From Tenacibaculum adriaticum (GTDB lineage Bacteria > Bacteroidota > Bacteroidia > Flavobacteriales > Flavobacteriaceae): a DNA stretch of 64,000 nt. The notes beneath the pieces were generated by a model, which saw only the letters and a program-made list of their open reading frames with translations, did no database searches and was not told the DNA's origin. The DNA lies in contig NZ_VNIA01000002.1 in the NCBI RefSeq assembly GCF_008124875.1, forward strand, positions 730,134 to 794,133. The letters run 5' to 3'. A program made the translations under genes and the position numbers. Every line of letters begins with the position of its first letter. Within the stretch, counting starts at the first letter, position 1. This document shows, piece by piece, positions 44,951 to 53,544 of the stretch.

Positions 44951-44991
44951 GAAAAAGAAAAACTCGATTTTAAAAAATTAAAATCGAGTTT
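44951..44991 (-). terminator. Intrinsic terminator after htrA
   Basis: A 14-base perfect inverted repeat, AAACTCGATTTTAA (44960-44973) / TTAAAATCGAGTTT (44978-44991), with an AAAA loop. Read on the minus strand it is followed by a T-rich run (TTCTTTTTC). It lies 29 bases after the htrA stop. Confidence 0.85.
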
Positions 44992-45020
44992 AAAATAACT
45001 AAATATTTTTATTTTTTTAA

Positions 45021-46400
45021 TTAAAAGCGATAACGTTCTATTTCTCCTTTTGGACTAATTAATTCTAAATACAATTGTTGATTTCCATCATAATTATCTA
45101 AAATTTTAACCGCTTCAGAAGCTCGTTCAACTACTTTCCCGTTAATTTTAGATATAACATAACCAGCTCCTACTTTATAATATAAAAAAGCTTTGTTAGT
45201 CGTTGATACTATTTTAACTCCACCCTCTATATTTGCTTTTTTTCTTTCCTTTTTTGTTAAATCCTTTAACTGAACTCCAAATGATTGAGAAGTAAACACA
45301 CTCTTCTTACCAAGTTTAACTGTTTTTATTAAATCTGTTCCATCTCTCAAAACAGTCAAAGCTACACTTTCTCCAGGTCTTTTAGCTGACAACTGTCCTT
45401 TCAAATCAGAAAACTTACCAATGGTTACATTATTAACTTTCTTAATAATATCACCCGATTGTAAACCAGCCTTTTCAGCTCCTCCATCTTCAGTTACTCT
45501 CGCTATTTTAACTCCTTCTATATCATCTTCATTTGCCGAATACTCTATACCTATTAAAGCTTCCTGCACATCCCCAAACTCTAAAATATCATCAATTATT
45601 TTCTTTGTAATATTAGATGGAACTGCAAAGGAATACCCAATAAAAGAACCTGTTTTAGAGGTAATTGCTGTATTAATCCCTACCAACTCACCACGTGTGT
45701 TCACTAAAGCTCCTCCACTATTCCCTGGATTTACGGCAGCGTCTGTTTGTATAAACGCATCAACCTTTGCGTTTCCATCTAAATCACGACCTTTTGCACT
45801 AATAATACCCGCCGTTACCGTAGATGTTAAATTGTAAGGGTTCCCAACTGCTAATACCCATTCACCTATTTTTGCATTATCAGAATTTCCGAAAGGTATA
45901 TAAGGCAGTTCATAATCTACATCGACCTTTAACAATGCTATATCTGTAGTCTTGTCTGTTCCTATTAAAGTAGCGATTACCTTCTTTCTGTTATTTAAAG
46001 TTATCTCTATCTCATTTGCATCATCAATTACATGGTTGTTTGTTACAATATATCCATCCGAAGAGATAATAACTCCGCTTCCTGTTCCAACCTGTTGTTG
46101 CTTTCTTGCTCCACTTCCGTTACCAAAAAAATAATCATACGGATTATAAATCGTTTTAATAGCTGTATTTTTAACATGTACTACGGCATGCACTGTACTT
46201 TCTGCAGCTTTTGTAAAATCGGTAGGTGCAGATGATGAATTGATAATAGCAGGCGTATATCCTGCTTTTATTGTTTGCAATGTGGGTTCAACCGTTTGCT
46301 CTAAAACAACTGGTGGTTTTTCAAATGCTAATTTGTAGCCTCCAAGCGCGATTGCGCCTCCCAAAAACGCTACTCCTAAAATTTCTAATAATTTCTTCAT
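45021..46400 (-). CDS. htrA: Periplasmic serine protease Do (HtrA/DegQ family)
   Basis: The 459-residue protein has an N-terminal membrane anchor or signal (about residues 6-22) and a trypsin-like domain with the triad His123 (TNNHVIDD), Asp153 (TDIALLKVD) and Ser228 (NPGNSGGAL). Two PDZ domains follow: about 280-360, with GGAEKAGLQSGDIIKKVNN, and 375-459, with the weaker VGAGYVISKINGKVV. It degrades or refolds misfolded envelope proteins. A -7 box lies 25 bases upstream of the ATG. No heat-shock-specific element is evident. Confidence 0.95.
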   Translation of the reverse strand: MKKLLEILGVAFLGGAIALGGYKLAFEKPPVVLEQTVEPTLQTIKAGYTPAIINSSSAPTDFTKAAESTVHAVVHVKNTAIKTIYNPYDYFFGNGSGARKQQQVGTGSGVIISSDGYIVTNNHVIDDANEIEITLNNRKKVIATLIGTDKTTDIALLKVDVDYELPYIPFGNSDNAKIGEWVLAVGNPYNLTSTVTAGIISAKGRDLDGNAKVDAFIQTDAAVNPGNSGGALVNTRGELVGINTAITSKTGSFIGYSFAVPSNITKKIIDDILEFGDVQEALIGIEYSANEDDIEGVKIARVTEDGGAEKAGLQSGDIIKKVNNVTIGKFSDLKGQLSAKRPGESVALTVLRDGTDLIKTVKLGKKSVFTSQSFGVQLKDLTKKERKKANIEGGVKIVSTTNKAFLYYKVGAGYVISKINGKVVERASEAVKILDNYDGNQQLYLELISPKGEIERYRF

Positions 46401-46424
46401 GTGCTTGTAAAAATTTTGTTATTT

Positions 46425-46432
46425 CAAAGATA
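46425..46432 (-). promoter_or_regulatory. -7 box of htrA
   Basis: The minus strand reads TATCTTTG, a perfect TAnnTTTG, 24 bases before the htrA ATG at 46400. Confidence 0.55.
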
Positions 46433-46521
46433 CCTTTTTAACATTTTCGACAAATGTGTTTAACTAGATTTTAACGCATTTTAACCGCTATTTAACACTC
46501 CTTTTTTCTTAATGAAATATG

Positions 46522-46529
46522 TATCTTTG
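46522..46529 (+). promoter_or_regulatory. -7 box of the dapF-GNAT-mltG operon
   Basis: TATCTTTG is a perfect -7 box ending 7 bases before the dapF ATG at 46537, so the transcript leader is at most a few bases. It also covers codons after an in-frame ATG at 46519, excluding that start. Confidence 0.55.
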
Positions 46530-46536
46530 CGCCTAT

Positions 46537-47313
46537 ATGAATTTGACATTTTATAAATATCAAGGCACAGGCAACGACTTTATCATAGTCGATAATACAT
46601 CAAAAACCTTTCCAAAAAGTAACGTAAATATTATAAAAAAATTATGTGATCGTCACTTCGGAATTGGAGCTGATGGATTAATTCTACTTGAAGAAGATAA
46701 AACCTCCGATTTTAGAATGATCTATTACAATGCCGATGGTAATGAAAGTACCATGTGTGGTAATGGCGGACGCTGTATAGTTGCCTTTGCTCATAAGTTA
46801 AGTTTATTTAAAAATAAAACTTCTTTTATAGCTGTTGACGGGTTACATCATGCTTCAATTAACGGAAATATTGTTTCCTTACAAATGATTGATGTCGATA
46901 CTATTAAAGTTGAAAATAATCATATTTTTACTGACACCGGATCTCCTCATCATGTTGAGTTAGTTAAAAACATTGCTAATTTTGATGTTTTTAACTACGG
47001 AAGAAAAATTAGAAACGAAGTTTACGGAACCGAAGGAAGTAATGTAAACTTTGTAGAACAAATTAATGATAAAACTTTTAGACTTCGCACATACGAACGT
47101 GGTGTTGAAGACGAAACGCTAGCTTGTGGTACAGGTGCTACCGCTGTAGCAATCGCGATGCACAAAACAAATAAAACCTTTGAGAAAAAGATTGATTTAC
47201 TAGTAGAAGGCGGACAATTATCTGTTTCTTTTGATGTTGATAACAATAGTTATAAAAATATACATTTAATTGGCCCTGCTGAATTTATTTTTAGTGGAAC
47301 TATAGAAATTTAA
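46537..47313 (+). CDS. dapF: Diaminopimelate epimerase
   Basis: DapF converts LL-DAP to meso-DAP for peptidoglycan and lysine. The 258 residues contain FYKYQGTGNDFIIVDN and the two active cysteines: Cys74 in MCGNGGRC, and the second in LACGTGATAVAIAM. The ATG at 46537 fits the family N-terminus. It shares a TAATG overlap with the GNAT gene downstream and leads an operon with mltG, another wall-related gene. Confidence 0.96.
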   Translation: MNLTFYKYQGTGNDFIIVDNTSKTFPKSNVNIIKKLCDRHFGIGADGLILLEEDKTSDFRMIYYNADGNESTMCGNGGRCIVAFAHKLSLFKNKTSFIAVDGLHHASINGNIVSLQMIDVDTIKVENNHIFTDTGSPHHVELVKNIANFDVFNYGRKIRNEVYGTEGSNVNFVEQINDKTFRLRTYERGVEDETLACGTGATAVAIAMHKTNKTFEKKIDLLVEGGQLSVSFDVDNNSYKNIHLIGPAEFIFSGTIEI

Positions 47314-47837
47314 TGCAAACACTTAAAGGAAAACATATTATTTTACGAGCGCTCGAACCTGAAGATCTACAGTTTTTATTCGATACAGAAAACAATGAAA
47401 ACTTTTGGGAAGTAAGCCACACAAAAACACCATTTTCTAAGTTTATATTAAAGCAATATCTAGAAAATGCTCATTTAGATATTTACGAAGTAAAACAATT
47501 ACGTTTAGTTATTGAAGATATTAATTCTTTCCATCAGATAGGAATGATCGATTTGTTTGATTTTAATCCGCAACATAAAAGAGTGGGGCTTGGTATTTTG
47601 ATTAGTGAAGAACATCAACAAAAAGGATATGCTTCTGAAGCTTTAAAATTACTTACAAACTATTGCTTTTCTCATTTGCAAGTGCATCAATTATATGCTA
47701 ATATCACAGCAGACAATACGAAAAGCTTAGCGCTTTTTAGAAAACATAATTTCAAACAAGTTGGCATAAAAAAAGATTGGATTTTTAGCCACGGAATCTA
47801 TAAAGACGAAATTTTATTTCAATTGATAAATGAATAA
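47313..47837 (+). CDS. RimJ/RimL-type GNAT acetyltransferase
   Basis: The 174-residue GNAT has KGKHIILRALEPEDLQFLFDTEN at the N-terminus, the acetyl-CoA motif VGLGILISEEHQQKGYASEALKLL, and HLQVHQLYANITADNTKSLALFRKHNFKQVG. It resembles RimJ/RimL and SpeG-like enzymes that acetylate N-terminal or polyamine amino groups. The exact substrate is unknown. Overlaps with dapF (1 base) and mltG (8 bases) show co-transcription. Confidence 0.9.
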   Translation: MQTLKGKHIILRALEPEDLQFLFDTENNENFWEVSHTKTPFSKFILKQYLENAHLDIYEVKQLRLVIEDINSFHQIGMIDLFDFNPQHKRVGLGILISEEHQQKGYASEALKLLTNYCFSHLQVHQLYANITADNTKSLALFRKHNFKQVGIKKDWIFSHGIYKDEILFQLINE

Positions 47838-48855
47838 CAAAGTTAAATACGGAATTATTGGTTTTTTGCTAATCGCAGGAACCATCACTTTTAATTATTA
47901 TCAAAAAGTATTTGGAAAAGCGGTTACTAAAGACGCTAAAATCTTCATCTCTTCAAACGCTAACATAGAAGATGTAAAAGAAACCCTTTCACCATTTATA
48001 AAGAAACCTGAAAACTTTACTTGGGTTGCCAACAAAAAGAAATTTACCAAACCTAAAGGCGGTATGTACGTTCTTAAAGAAGGAATGAACATGAATGCTC
48101 TGGTAAATATGTTACGAATAGGTAATCAAACCCCTATAAAAATATCTTTTAACAATCAAGATACGCTTGAAAAACTAGCTGGTAGAATTTCAGAACAGAT
48201 AGAAGCTGATAGTTTAACATTGCTATTAACGATGAAAGACTCTTCTTTTTTAGCGGAAAATAATTTTACAGAAAAATCTGTTTTAGGTATGTACTTACCG
48301 AATCAGTATGAAGTGTATTGGAACACTTCTCCTGAAACTTTTAGAAATAAAATGCTAAACTATTATACTTCATTTTGGAATAAAAATAGACAAGAGAAAG
48401 CTAAAAAACTTAACCTTACTCCAACTCAAGTATTAACTCTTGCATCCATCGTTCAAAAAGAGACTGCTCAAACATCTGAAAGACCAATTGTAGCTGGCTT
48501 GTATTTAAATCGTTACAAAAACGGTTGGCCACTTCAAGCAGATCCTACAGTTATTTTTTGTTTAAAAGAAATACATGGGCATGATACGGTTATAAAACGG
48601 GTTTTAAACAAAGATTTAAGTATAAATTCACCATATAACACTTATAAAAATACAGGTTTACCTCCTACCTTAATTGCAATGCCAGATATTTCGGCTATTG
48701 ATGCTGTATTAAATCCTGCACAACACAATTATTATTACATGTGCGCTAGTATAGAAAATATTGGATACCACGATTTTGCGAAAAGCTTATCTGAACATAA
48801 TCGTAATGCTATAAAATACCAAAGATGGATTAACAAACAAGGAATAAATAGATAA
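47830..48855 (+). CDS. mltG: Endolytic murein transglycosylase
   Basis: MltG cleaves nascent glycan strands at the inner membrane. The 341 residues have one N-terminal membrane helix (about 5-23), a LysM-like region (GMYVLKEGMNMNALVNML) and the YceG catalytic domain (LTLASIVQKETAQTSERPIVAGLYLNR, LQADPTVIF, SPYNTYKNTGLPPTLIAMP). The catalytic Glu is in QKETAQ. It is last in the dapF operon. The weak hairpin 18 bases downstream has no T tract. Confidence 0.94.
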   Translation: MNNKVKYGIIGFLLIAGTITFNYYQKVFGKAVTKDAKIFISSNANIEDVKETLSPFIKKPENFTWVANKKKFTKPKGGMYVLKEGMNMNALVNMLRIGNQTPIKISFNNQDTLEKLAGRISEQIEADSLTLLLTMKDSSFLAENNFTEKSVLGMYLPNQYEVYWNTSPETFRNKMLNYYTSFWNKNRQEKAKKLNLTPTQVLTLASIVQKETAQTSERPIVAGLYLNRYKNGWPLQADPTVIFCLKEIHGHDTVIKRVLNKDLSINSPYNTYKNTGLPPTLIAMPDISAIDAVLNPAQHNYYYMCASIENIGYHDFAKSLSEHNRNAIKYQRWINKQGINR

Positions 48856-48951
48856 ACACCCTTTTATTAACAGCTTTTCCCTGTAAGAAAAGGTCATTTA
48901 TCACTGATTTTAAACCATTTACACAATTTTTTGTTAATTTTTTATGCTATT

Positions 48952-49006
48952 TTATTTACATTAAATTAACCTAAAATTATTTTTAAAGCTATTTTAATGT
49001 AAATAA
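48952..49006. repeat. 14-base inverted repeat in the gap after mltG
   Basis: TTATTTACATTAAA (48952-48965) and TTTAATGTAAATAA (48993-49006) are perfect inverted copies with a 27-base spacer. They lie in the 278-base gap between mltG and the lysozyme-like gene, about 95 bases before the latter's -7 box. The function is unknown; it could be a regulator site or a weak hairpin. The rest of the gap is plain A+T-rich sequence. Confidence 0.45.
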
Positions 49007-49098
49007 TTCATTTATTTCACTTATTCAATGTATTATCAATAATTAAAAACGATTATTTCTTGATATATTAGCAAATAAACCTTTAATTTTTTTACCTA

Positions 49099-49106
49099 TA
49101 TCTTTG
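49099..49106 (+). promoter_or_regulatory. -7 box of the lysozyme-like gene
   Basis: TATCTTTG is a perfect -7 box. Transcription would start about 49110, some 24 bases before the codon (ATC, 49134) where the signal peptide reading frame seems to begin. Confidence 0.5.
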
Positions 49107-49133
49107 CATCGCTAAACAGAAAGTAAAAAAACT

Positions 49134-49709
49134 ATCAGAAAATTAGGACTTATTTTAGGATTTATTATCCTTACAAGTTTTACAATTCATCCGAAAGAAA
49201 AAGTAGTTATTAAACGAAATTCTGTAAAAAGCAATATAAAAATTGCAATCCCTTTTTTACAAAAAGATTTCATTGGTTTTAAAGAAGCAATCGCTTTTAA
49301 AGAATCTCAAGGAAATTACCGAATTGTAAATGAGTTAGGATATTTAGGCAAATACCAATTTGGAAGAACCACATTGCGTCGCTTTAATATTTACGATACA
49401 CAAAATTTCTTAGAAACACCCGAGCTACAAGAAAGAGCTTTTGTTGCTTTATGTGAGGTTAATAAATGGATTTTGCGTAGAGATATTAAACGTTTTACAG
49501 GGAGATATATAAACGGTATTAAAATTACAGAATCAGGAATTTTAGCCGCAGCACATTTAGCTGGTGCAGGAAATGTAAAAAAACATTTACGCTCTTATGG
49601 TAAATTTCAATTTAACGATGCCTTTGGAACTTCAATTGATTCTTACATGAAAAAATTTGCGGGCTATGATGTTTCAAACATTATAGGACACAAGAAAGCT
49701 ACGGTTTAA
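49134..49709 (+). CDS. Exported lysozyme/transglycosylase-like protein, apparently without a canonical start codon
   Basis: The frame is open from the stop at 49113-49115 and encodes a clear signal peptide, (I/M)RKLGLILGFIILTSFT, then a lysozyme-like domain: GFKEAIAFKESQGNYRIVN, GYLGKYQFGRTTLRRF, ERAFVALCEVNKWIL, and GILAAAHLAGAGNVKKHL near the end. The expected start codon position (49134) reads ATC instead of ATG. No ATG, GTG or TTG occurs in frame before the internal TTG at 49374, which would delete the signal peptide and the ESQGNY region. Either ATC is used, or the start is mutated and the gene is silent or mis-expressed. About 191 residues. Confidence 0.72.
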   Translation: MRKLGLILGFIILTSFTIHPKEKVVIKRNSVKSNIKIAIPFLQKDFIGFKEAIAFKESQGNYRIVNELGYLGKYQFGRTTLRRFNIYDTQNFLETPELQERAFVALCEVNKWILRRDIKRFTGRYINGIKITESGILAAAHLAGAGNVKKHLRSYGKFQFNDAFGTSIDSYMKKFAGYDVSNIIGHKKATV

Positions 49710-49712
49710 TCA

Positions 49713-50417
49713 TTACGATTGAATTATAAAAATAGCGGGTCTTTTATGTAAATCAGTTTTAACGTTTTTCCACTCTTTAACGGTTAACGTTTTAATATAT
49801 TCGGAAGGAAGTGTTATGTCACAAGCAATACAAAGTCTGGTATTCGGTTGTAATGTAGAGCGCAAATCATCTAACATTTTTTCATTTCTATAAGGGGTTT
49901 CAATGAAAATTTGAGATTGATTTTTCTCTTTAGACAATCGCTCTAAGTCTTTGATTGTCTTTTTTCTAGTAGCTTTATCAATGGGTAAATAGCCATTAAA
50001 AGTAAAGCTTTGACCGTTCATTCCGGATGCCATTATAGCCATTAAAATTGATGAAGGCCCTACTAAAGGAACTACCTGAATTCCTTTTTCATGTGCTAAT
50101 TTTACAATAGTTGCTCCTGGATCTGCTACAGCTGGTACTCCAGCATCTGATAACAATCCAACAGAAATCCCTTTTTCACAAATATCTAAGTAATTACGTG
50201 TTTCAAGTTCGTCAGAGTACTTATCTAACAACATAAATTCTAACGAAGGTTGCGATTTATTAGGTGTTATTTTTTTAATAAATCGACGGGCAGTTTTTTC
50301 ATTCTCAACTATAAAATAATCTAGCTGTTCCACTACTTTTCTAACCGATAAAGGCATGACTTCTAATGGCTCTGTATCTCCTAAAGTAGTTGGTATTAAA
50401 TATAGTTTTCCGATCAT
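49713..50417 (-). CDS. SAM-dependent methyltransferase, RsmI-like (tetrapyrrole methylase family)
   Basis: The 234-residue protein has the TP-methylase fold with GKLYLIPTTLGD at the start, GLLSDAGVPAVADPGATIVKLAHEKGIQVVPLVGPSSILMAIMASG in the middle and FIETPYRNEKMLDDL. This matches the RsmI branch (16S rRNA C1402 2'-O-methylation), but it is shorter than canonical RsmI (about 270-290) and lacks the extra C-terminal domain. It may be a second RsmI-like paralogue. The ATG at 50417 is chosen; an upstream start at 50450 would lie inside the phosphatase gene. Confidence 0.88.
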   Translation of the reverse strand: MIGKLYLIPTTLGDTEPLEVMPLSVRKVVEQLDYFIVENEKTARRFIKKITPNKSQPSLEFMLLDKYSDELETRNYLDICEKGISVGLLSDAGVPAVADPGATIVKLAHEKGIQVVPLVGPSSILMAIMASGMNGQSFTFNGYLPIDKATRKKTIKDLERLSKEKNQSQIFIETPYRNEKMLDDLRSTLQPNTRLCIACDITLPSEYIKTLTVKEWKNVKTDLHKRPAIFIIQS

Positions 50418-50419
50418 TT

Positions 50420-50866
50420 CTAATTTAATTTTGAAGCAATGAGTTCGCAAGCCTCCTCTAACATTTTGTAAACATTCTCAAAACCTTGATCTCCTCCATG
50501 GTAAGGATCAGGAACGTTTTTATCTTCATTAGATAATTCATCTAATATTAATTTAACCTTTTTTGCTTCTTCTTTATTTCTAGACAATTGAATAATATCT
50601 TCAAAGTTACTCTCATCCATCGCGTATATAACATCAAACATATCAAAATCAGTAGCTAAAAACTTACGAGAACGCTGACTCGTAATATCAATACCGTATT
50701 TTTTTGCTGTTTGAATAGATCTTGGGTCTGGTAAATTTCCCTCATGATAACCTGAAGTACCAGCAGAATCAACATAAACACGGTCAGTATGTACTTTTGA
50801 CTCTAAAATACCCTGAGCTAGCGGAGAACGACAAATATTTCCCAAGCAAACCATCAGTATTTTCAT
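50420..50866 (-). CDS. Low-molecular-weight protein tyrosine phosphatase
   Basis: A protein of 148 residues with the P-loop Cys7-LGNIC-Arg13-SP at the N-terminus, GYHEGNLPDPRSIQTAKKYGI, and the general-acid Asp in VPDPYHGGDQGF. In other bacteria such enzymes control exopolysaccharide tyrosine kinases, but no kinase is nearby. It lies between dnaA (13 bases upstream) and the RsmI-like gene, on the same strand. Confidence 0.93.
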   Translation of the reverse strand: MKILMVCLGNICRSPLAQGILESKVHTDRVYVDSAGTSGYHEGNLPDPRSIQTAKKYGIDITSQRSRKFLATDFDMFDVIYAMDESNFEDIIQLSRNKEEAKKVKLILDELSNEDKNVPDPYHGGDQGFENVYKMLEEACELIASKLN

Positions 50867-50879
50867 TTTGATTATTCTG

Positions 50880-52304
50880 TTAGAAAGTTAACTTCTTTGT
50901 TAAATCTTCAACATATTTCTTAAACTGCTTATCTGTTTCAGTGAGATTATCAACAGTTTTACAGGCATGTAAAACGGTAGCGTGATCTCGTTGACCGATT
51001 TGACTTCCTATACTTGCCAAAGAAGATTTAGTCATACGTTTTGCAAAAAACATAGCTAACTGACGTGCTTGTACAACATGTCTTTTTCTAGTTTTAGACT
51101 GAAGAGTAGCAACATCCATATCAAAATATTTTGAAACTACTTTTTGAATATAATCAATCGAAACTTCTTTTTTCGTGTTCTTTACAAACTTATCTACAAT
51201 TTGTCTCGCCAACTCTAATGTAAACTCTTTTCTGTTAAAAGAAGCCTGCGCGATCATGGATATAATAACACCTTCCAATTCACGAATGTTAGATTTGATA
51301 TTTTTAGCGATATACTCAACAATATCTTCTGGCATATCAACCCCATCCCTAAATAATTTATTCTGAAGTATAGAAATTCGAGTTTCATAATCAGGAGTTT
51401 GCAACTCAGCAGACAATCCCCATTTAAAACGAGATAATAGACGTTGTTCAATGTCTTGCATATCAACTGGCGCTTTATCCGAAGTTAAAATTACCTGTTT
51501 CCCATTTTGATGTAAATGATTAAATATATGGAAAAAAACATCTTGTGTTCCTGCCTTACCTGATAAAAACTGCACATCATCAATCAACAATACATCAATC
51601 ATTTGATAAAAATGAATAAAATCATTACGAGTATTCGACTTTACAGAATCTATAAATTGTTGTGTGAATTTTTCAGATGAAATATATAACACCGTTTTAT
51701 CTGGATATTTATCTTTAATTTCTACCCCAATTGCGTGTGCTAAATGTGTTTTACCAAGTCCCACTCCTCCATAAATTAATAACGGATTGAATGAAGTTCC
51801 TCCTGGTTTGTTAGCTACCGCCATACCTGCAGAACGCGCTAAACGGTTAGCATCTCCTTCAACAAAATTATTAAAATTATAATTTGGATTTAATTGCGAT
51901 TCGATCTTAACCTTCTGTAGGCCAGGTATTACAAATGGATTTTTCAATTCCCGCTTAGACTCAATAGGAACCGTAACCTTTTGTGGTTTTAATGGGTTTC
52001 TGTTCGAACTTGGAATTTTTACTGTTTGTGGACTATTACTACTATACGTATTTTCCATACGTACATCGTAAATTAGCTTTGCTTGATCACCCAATTCTCT
52101 AACCAAAGCAACACGTAATAATTTTATGTAGTGCTCTTCCAACCACTCATAAAAAAACTTGCTAGGAACTTGTATAGTCAATGCTTCACCTGATAGTTTT
52201 ACCGGTTTGATTGGTTCAAACCAAGTTTTGTAAGCTTGAGGCTTGATATTGTCTTTGATAAAAGACAAGCATTGTATCCATACTGATTCAGCAGTTCTAT
52301 CCAT
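50880..52304 (-). CDS. dnaA: Chromosomal replication initiator protein DnaA
   Basis: DnaA binds DnaA boxes and opens the origin. Its 474 residues comprise domain I (AESVWIQCLSFIKDNIKPQAYKTWFEP), a linker, and the AAA+ domain with Walker A GGVGLGKTHLAHAIG, Walker B VLLIDDVQFLSG and LTSDKAPVDMQDIEQRLLSRFKWG. The DNA-binding domain has the signature GSQIGQRDHATVLHACKTV. dnaN and rpmH are not neighbours, as is common in Bacteroidota, and no cluster of DnaA boxes is found beside it. Confidence 0.97.
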   Translation of the reverse strand: MDRTAESVWIQCLSFIKDNIKPQAYKTWFEPIKPVKLSGEALTIQVPSKFFYEWLEEHYIKLLRVALVRELGDQAKLIYDVRMENTYSSNSPQTVKIPSSNRNPLKPQKVTVPIESKRELKNPFVIPGLQKVKIESQLNPNYNFNNFVEGDANRLARSAGMAVANKPGGTSFNPLLIYGGVGLGKTHLAHAIGVEIKDKYPDKTVLYISSEKFTQQFIDSVKSNTRNDFIHFYQMIDVLLIDDVQFLSGKAGTQDVFFHIFNHLHQNGKQVILTSDKAPVDMQDIEQRLLSRFKWGLSAELQTPDYETRISILQNKLFRDGVDMPEDIVEYIAKNIKSNIRELEGVIISMIAQASFNRKEFTLELARQIVDKFVKNTKKEVSIDYIQKVVSKYFDMDVATLQSKTRKRHVVQARQLAMFFAKRMTKSSLASIGSQIGQRDHATVLHACKTVDNLTETDKQFKKYVEDLTKKLTF

Positions 52305-52393
52305 TTGTGTTTCTCAGATGATTAATTTTTAGTTAAAAATAGCAATAAAAAAATGGAATTTGGAAGGTTCCATTATGTTATTGAACGGGCGAA

Positions 52394-52408
52394 CAAAAGT
52401 GTGAATAA
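52394..52408 (-). promoter_or_regulatory. Possible dnaA promoter with one near-consensus DnaA box
   Basis: TTATTCACA (52408..52400 on the minus strand) differs from the DnaA box TTATCCACA at one base. It overlaps a one-mismatch -7 box, CACTTTTG (52401..52394), about 90 bases before the dnaA ATG. This could give DnaA autoregulation, but a single imperfect site is weak evidence. Confidence 0.25.
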
Positions 52409-52489
52409 TTTTCATTAAAAAAAAATGAAACCACTATTGATTTTTAATTATTTTTTATGTAAGATTCGAGAAACTTTAACAAACATACT

Positions 52490-52888
52490 TTGAAAAAACA
52501 TTCTACTACTTTAAGAGTACGCTACGCAGAAACTGACCAAATGGGTGTGGTTTATCACGGGAATTACGCACAATATTTTGAAATTGGCCGTACTGAATGG
52601 CTACGCTCTATGGGCGTTACGTACAAATATATGGAAAAAACAGGAATAATGTTACCAGTAATTTCATTGATTTGTAATTTTAAAAAATCAGCTCTATATG
52701 ATGACGTTTTAACCGTTACCACACAACTAAGGAAAACCCCTAGCGTTAAGATAGAATTCGAATACGAAATCACCAATCAAAATCAAGAATTAATTTGTAC
52801 AGGTAGTACAATTTTGGCATTTATTAACAAAGAAATTAACAAACCTACTCGTTGTCCAAAATATATACTTGAAAAACTAGAACTTTAA
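52490..52888 (+). CDS. 4HBT-family acyl-CoA thioesterase (YbgC/FadM type)
   Basis: The 132-residue hot-dog fold has the signature RVRYAETDQMGVVYHGNYAQYFEIGRTEWLR, with the catalytic Asp16 and the His-Gly-Asn-Tyr that follows. It hydrolyses acyl-CoA or acyl-ACP; the physiological substrate is not known. The start is TTG at 52490; the first ATG would cut off the active site. It is divergent from dnaA. Confidence 0.92.
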   Translation: MKKHSTTLRVRYAETDQMGVVYHGNYAQYFEIGRTEWLRSMGVTYKYMEKTGIMLPVISLICNFKKSALYDDVLTVTTQLRKTPSVKIEFEYEITNQNQELICTGSTILAFINKEINKPTRCPKYILEKLEL

Positions 52889-52928
52889 ATTTAAGTTTAT
52901 TATTTTCACATTTCAGAATATTTTTTAA

Positions 52929-53501
52929 ATGAAAATTTACACAAAAACTGGCGACAAGGGAAACACCTCTTTATTTGGAGGCACCCGAGTACCTAAATAT
53001 CATTTACGAATTGAAAGTTACGGAACAGTAGATGAATTAAATTCACATATAGGACTAATTAGAGATCAAGAAATTGATGAAGCTGCTAAAGAAGCTTTAA
53101 TTAAAATTCAAGACGAATTATTTACATTGGGAGCAATGTTAGCCACTCCTCCTGAGAAAGAAACATTAAAAAGTGGTAAAGAGCGTTTAAATATTCCGAA
53201 AATAAATAGCGCCTCAATTCTTTTTTTAGAAAATGAAATCGATCGAATGAACGAATCACTACCTCAGATGACTCATTTTATTTTACCTGGTGGCCATTCT
53301 ACTGTGTCATTCTGTCATATAGCACGCTGTGTATGCCGTAGAGCTGAAAGATTATCAGTAGCTTTAAACGAAGAAGAAGGTATCGATTTAAATATTTTAA
53401 CATACTTAAACAGACTTTCTGACTATCTTTTTGTGTTGGCACGAAAGTTGTCGAAAGACTTAAAAGCAAATGAGGTAAAATGGATACCTAAAAAGCTGTA
53501 A
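52929..53501 (+). CDS. Cob(I)alamin adenosyltransferase, PduO type
   Basis: PduO-type enzymes transfer adenosyl from ATP to cob(I)alamin, making adenosylcobalamin. The 190 residues show KIYTKTGDKGNTSLFGGTRVPK (ATP site), RIESYGTVDELNSHIGLIRD, FILPGGHSTVSFCHIARCVCRRAERL, and LNRLSDYLFVLARKL. The length is normal. It lies 40 bases after the thioesterase gene. Adenosylcobalamin is the ligand of CarH-type regulators, one of which is encoded at 20.3-21.2 kb. Confidence 0.94.
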   Translation: MKIYTKTGDKGNTSLFGGTRVPKYHLRIESYGTVDELNSHIGLIRDQEIDEAAKEALIKIQDELFTLGAMLATPPEKETLKSGKERLNIPKINSASILFLENEIDRMNESLPQMTHFILPGGHSTVSFCHIARCVCRRAERLSVALNEEEGIDLNILTYLNRLSDYLFVLARKLSKDLKANEVKWIPKKL

Positions 53502-53544
53502 CTTAAGTTCTTTTTTTATTGATATCAGATTTTTGAAAAAAAAC

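Noticed and set aside
48874..48892. Hairpin CTTTTC/GAAAAG after mltG as a terminator
   Set aside because: The stem is weak and A+T-rich and is followed by GTCATTTATC, not a T tract.
52305..52489. Possible replication origin next to dnaA
   Set aside because: Only one imperfect DnaA box and no A+T-rich unwinding element with box clusters. dnaN is not adjacent, and in this phylum the origin is often away from dnaA.
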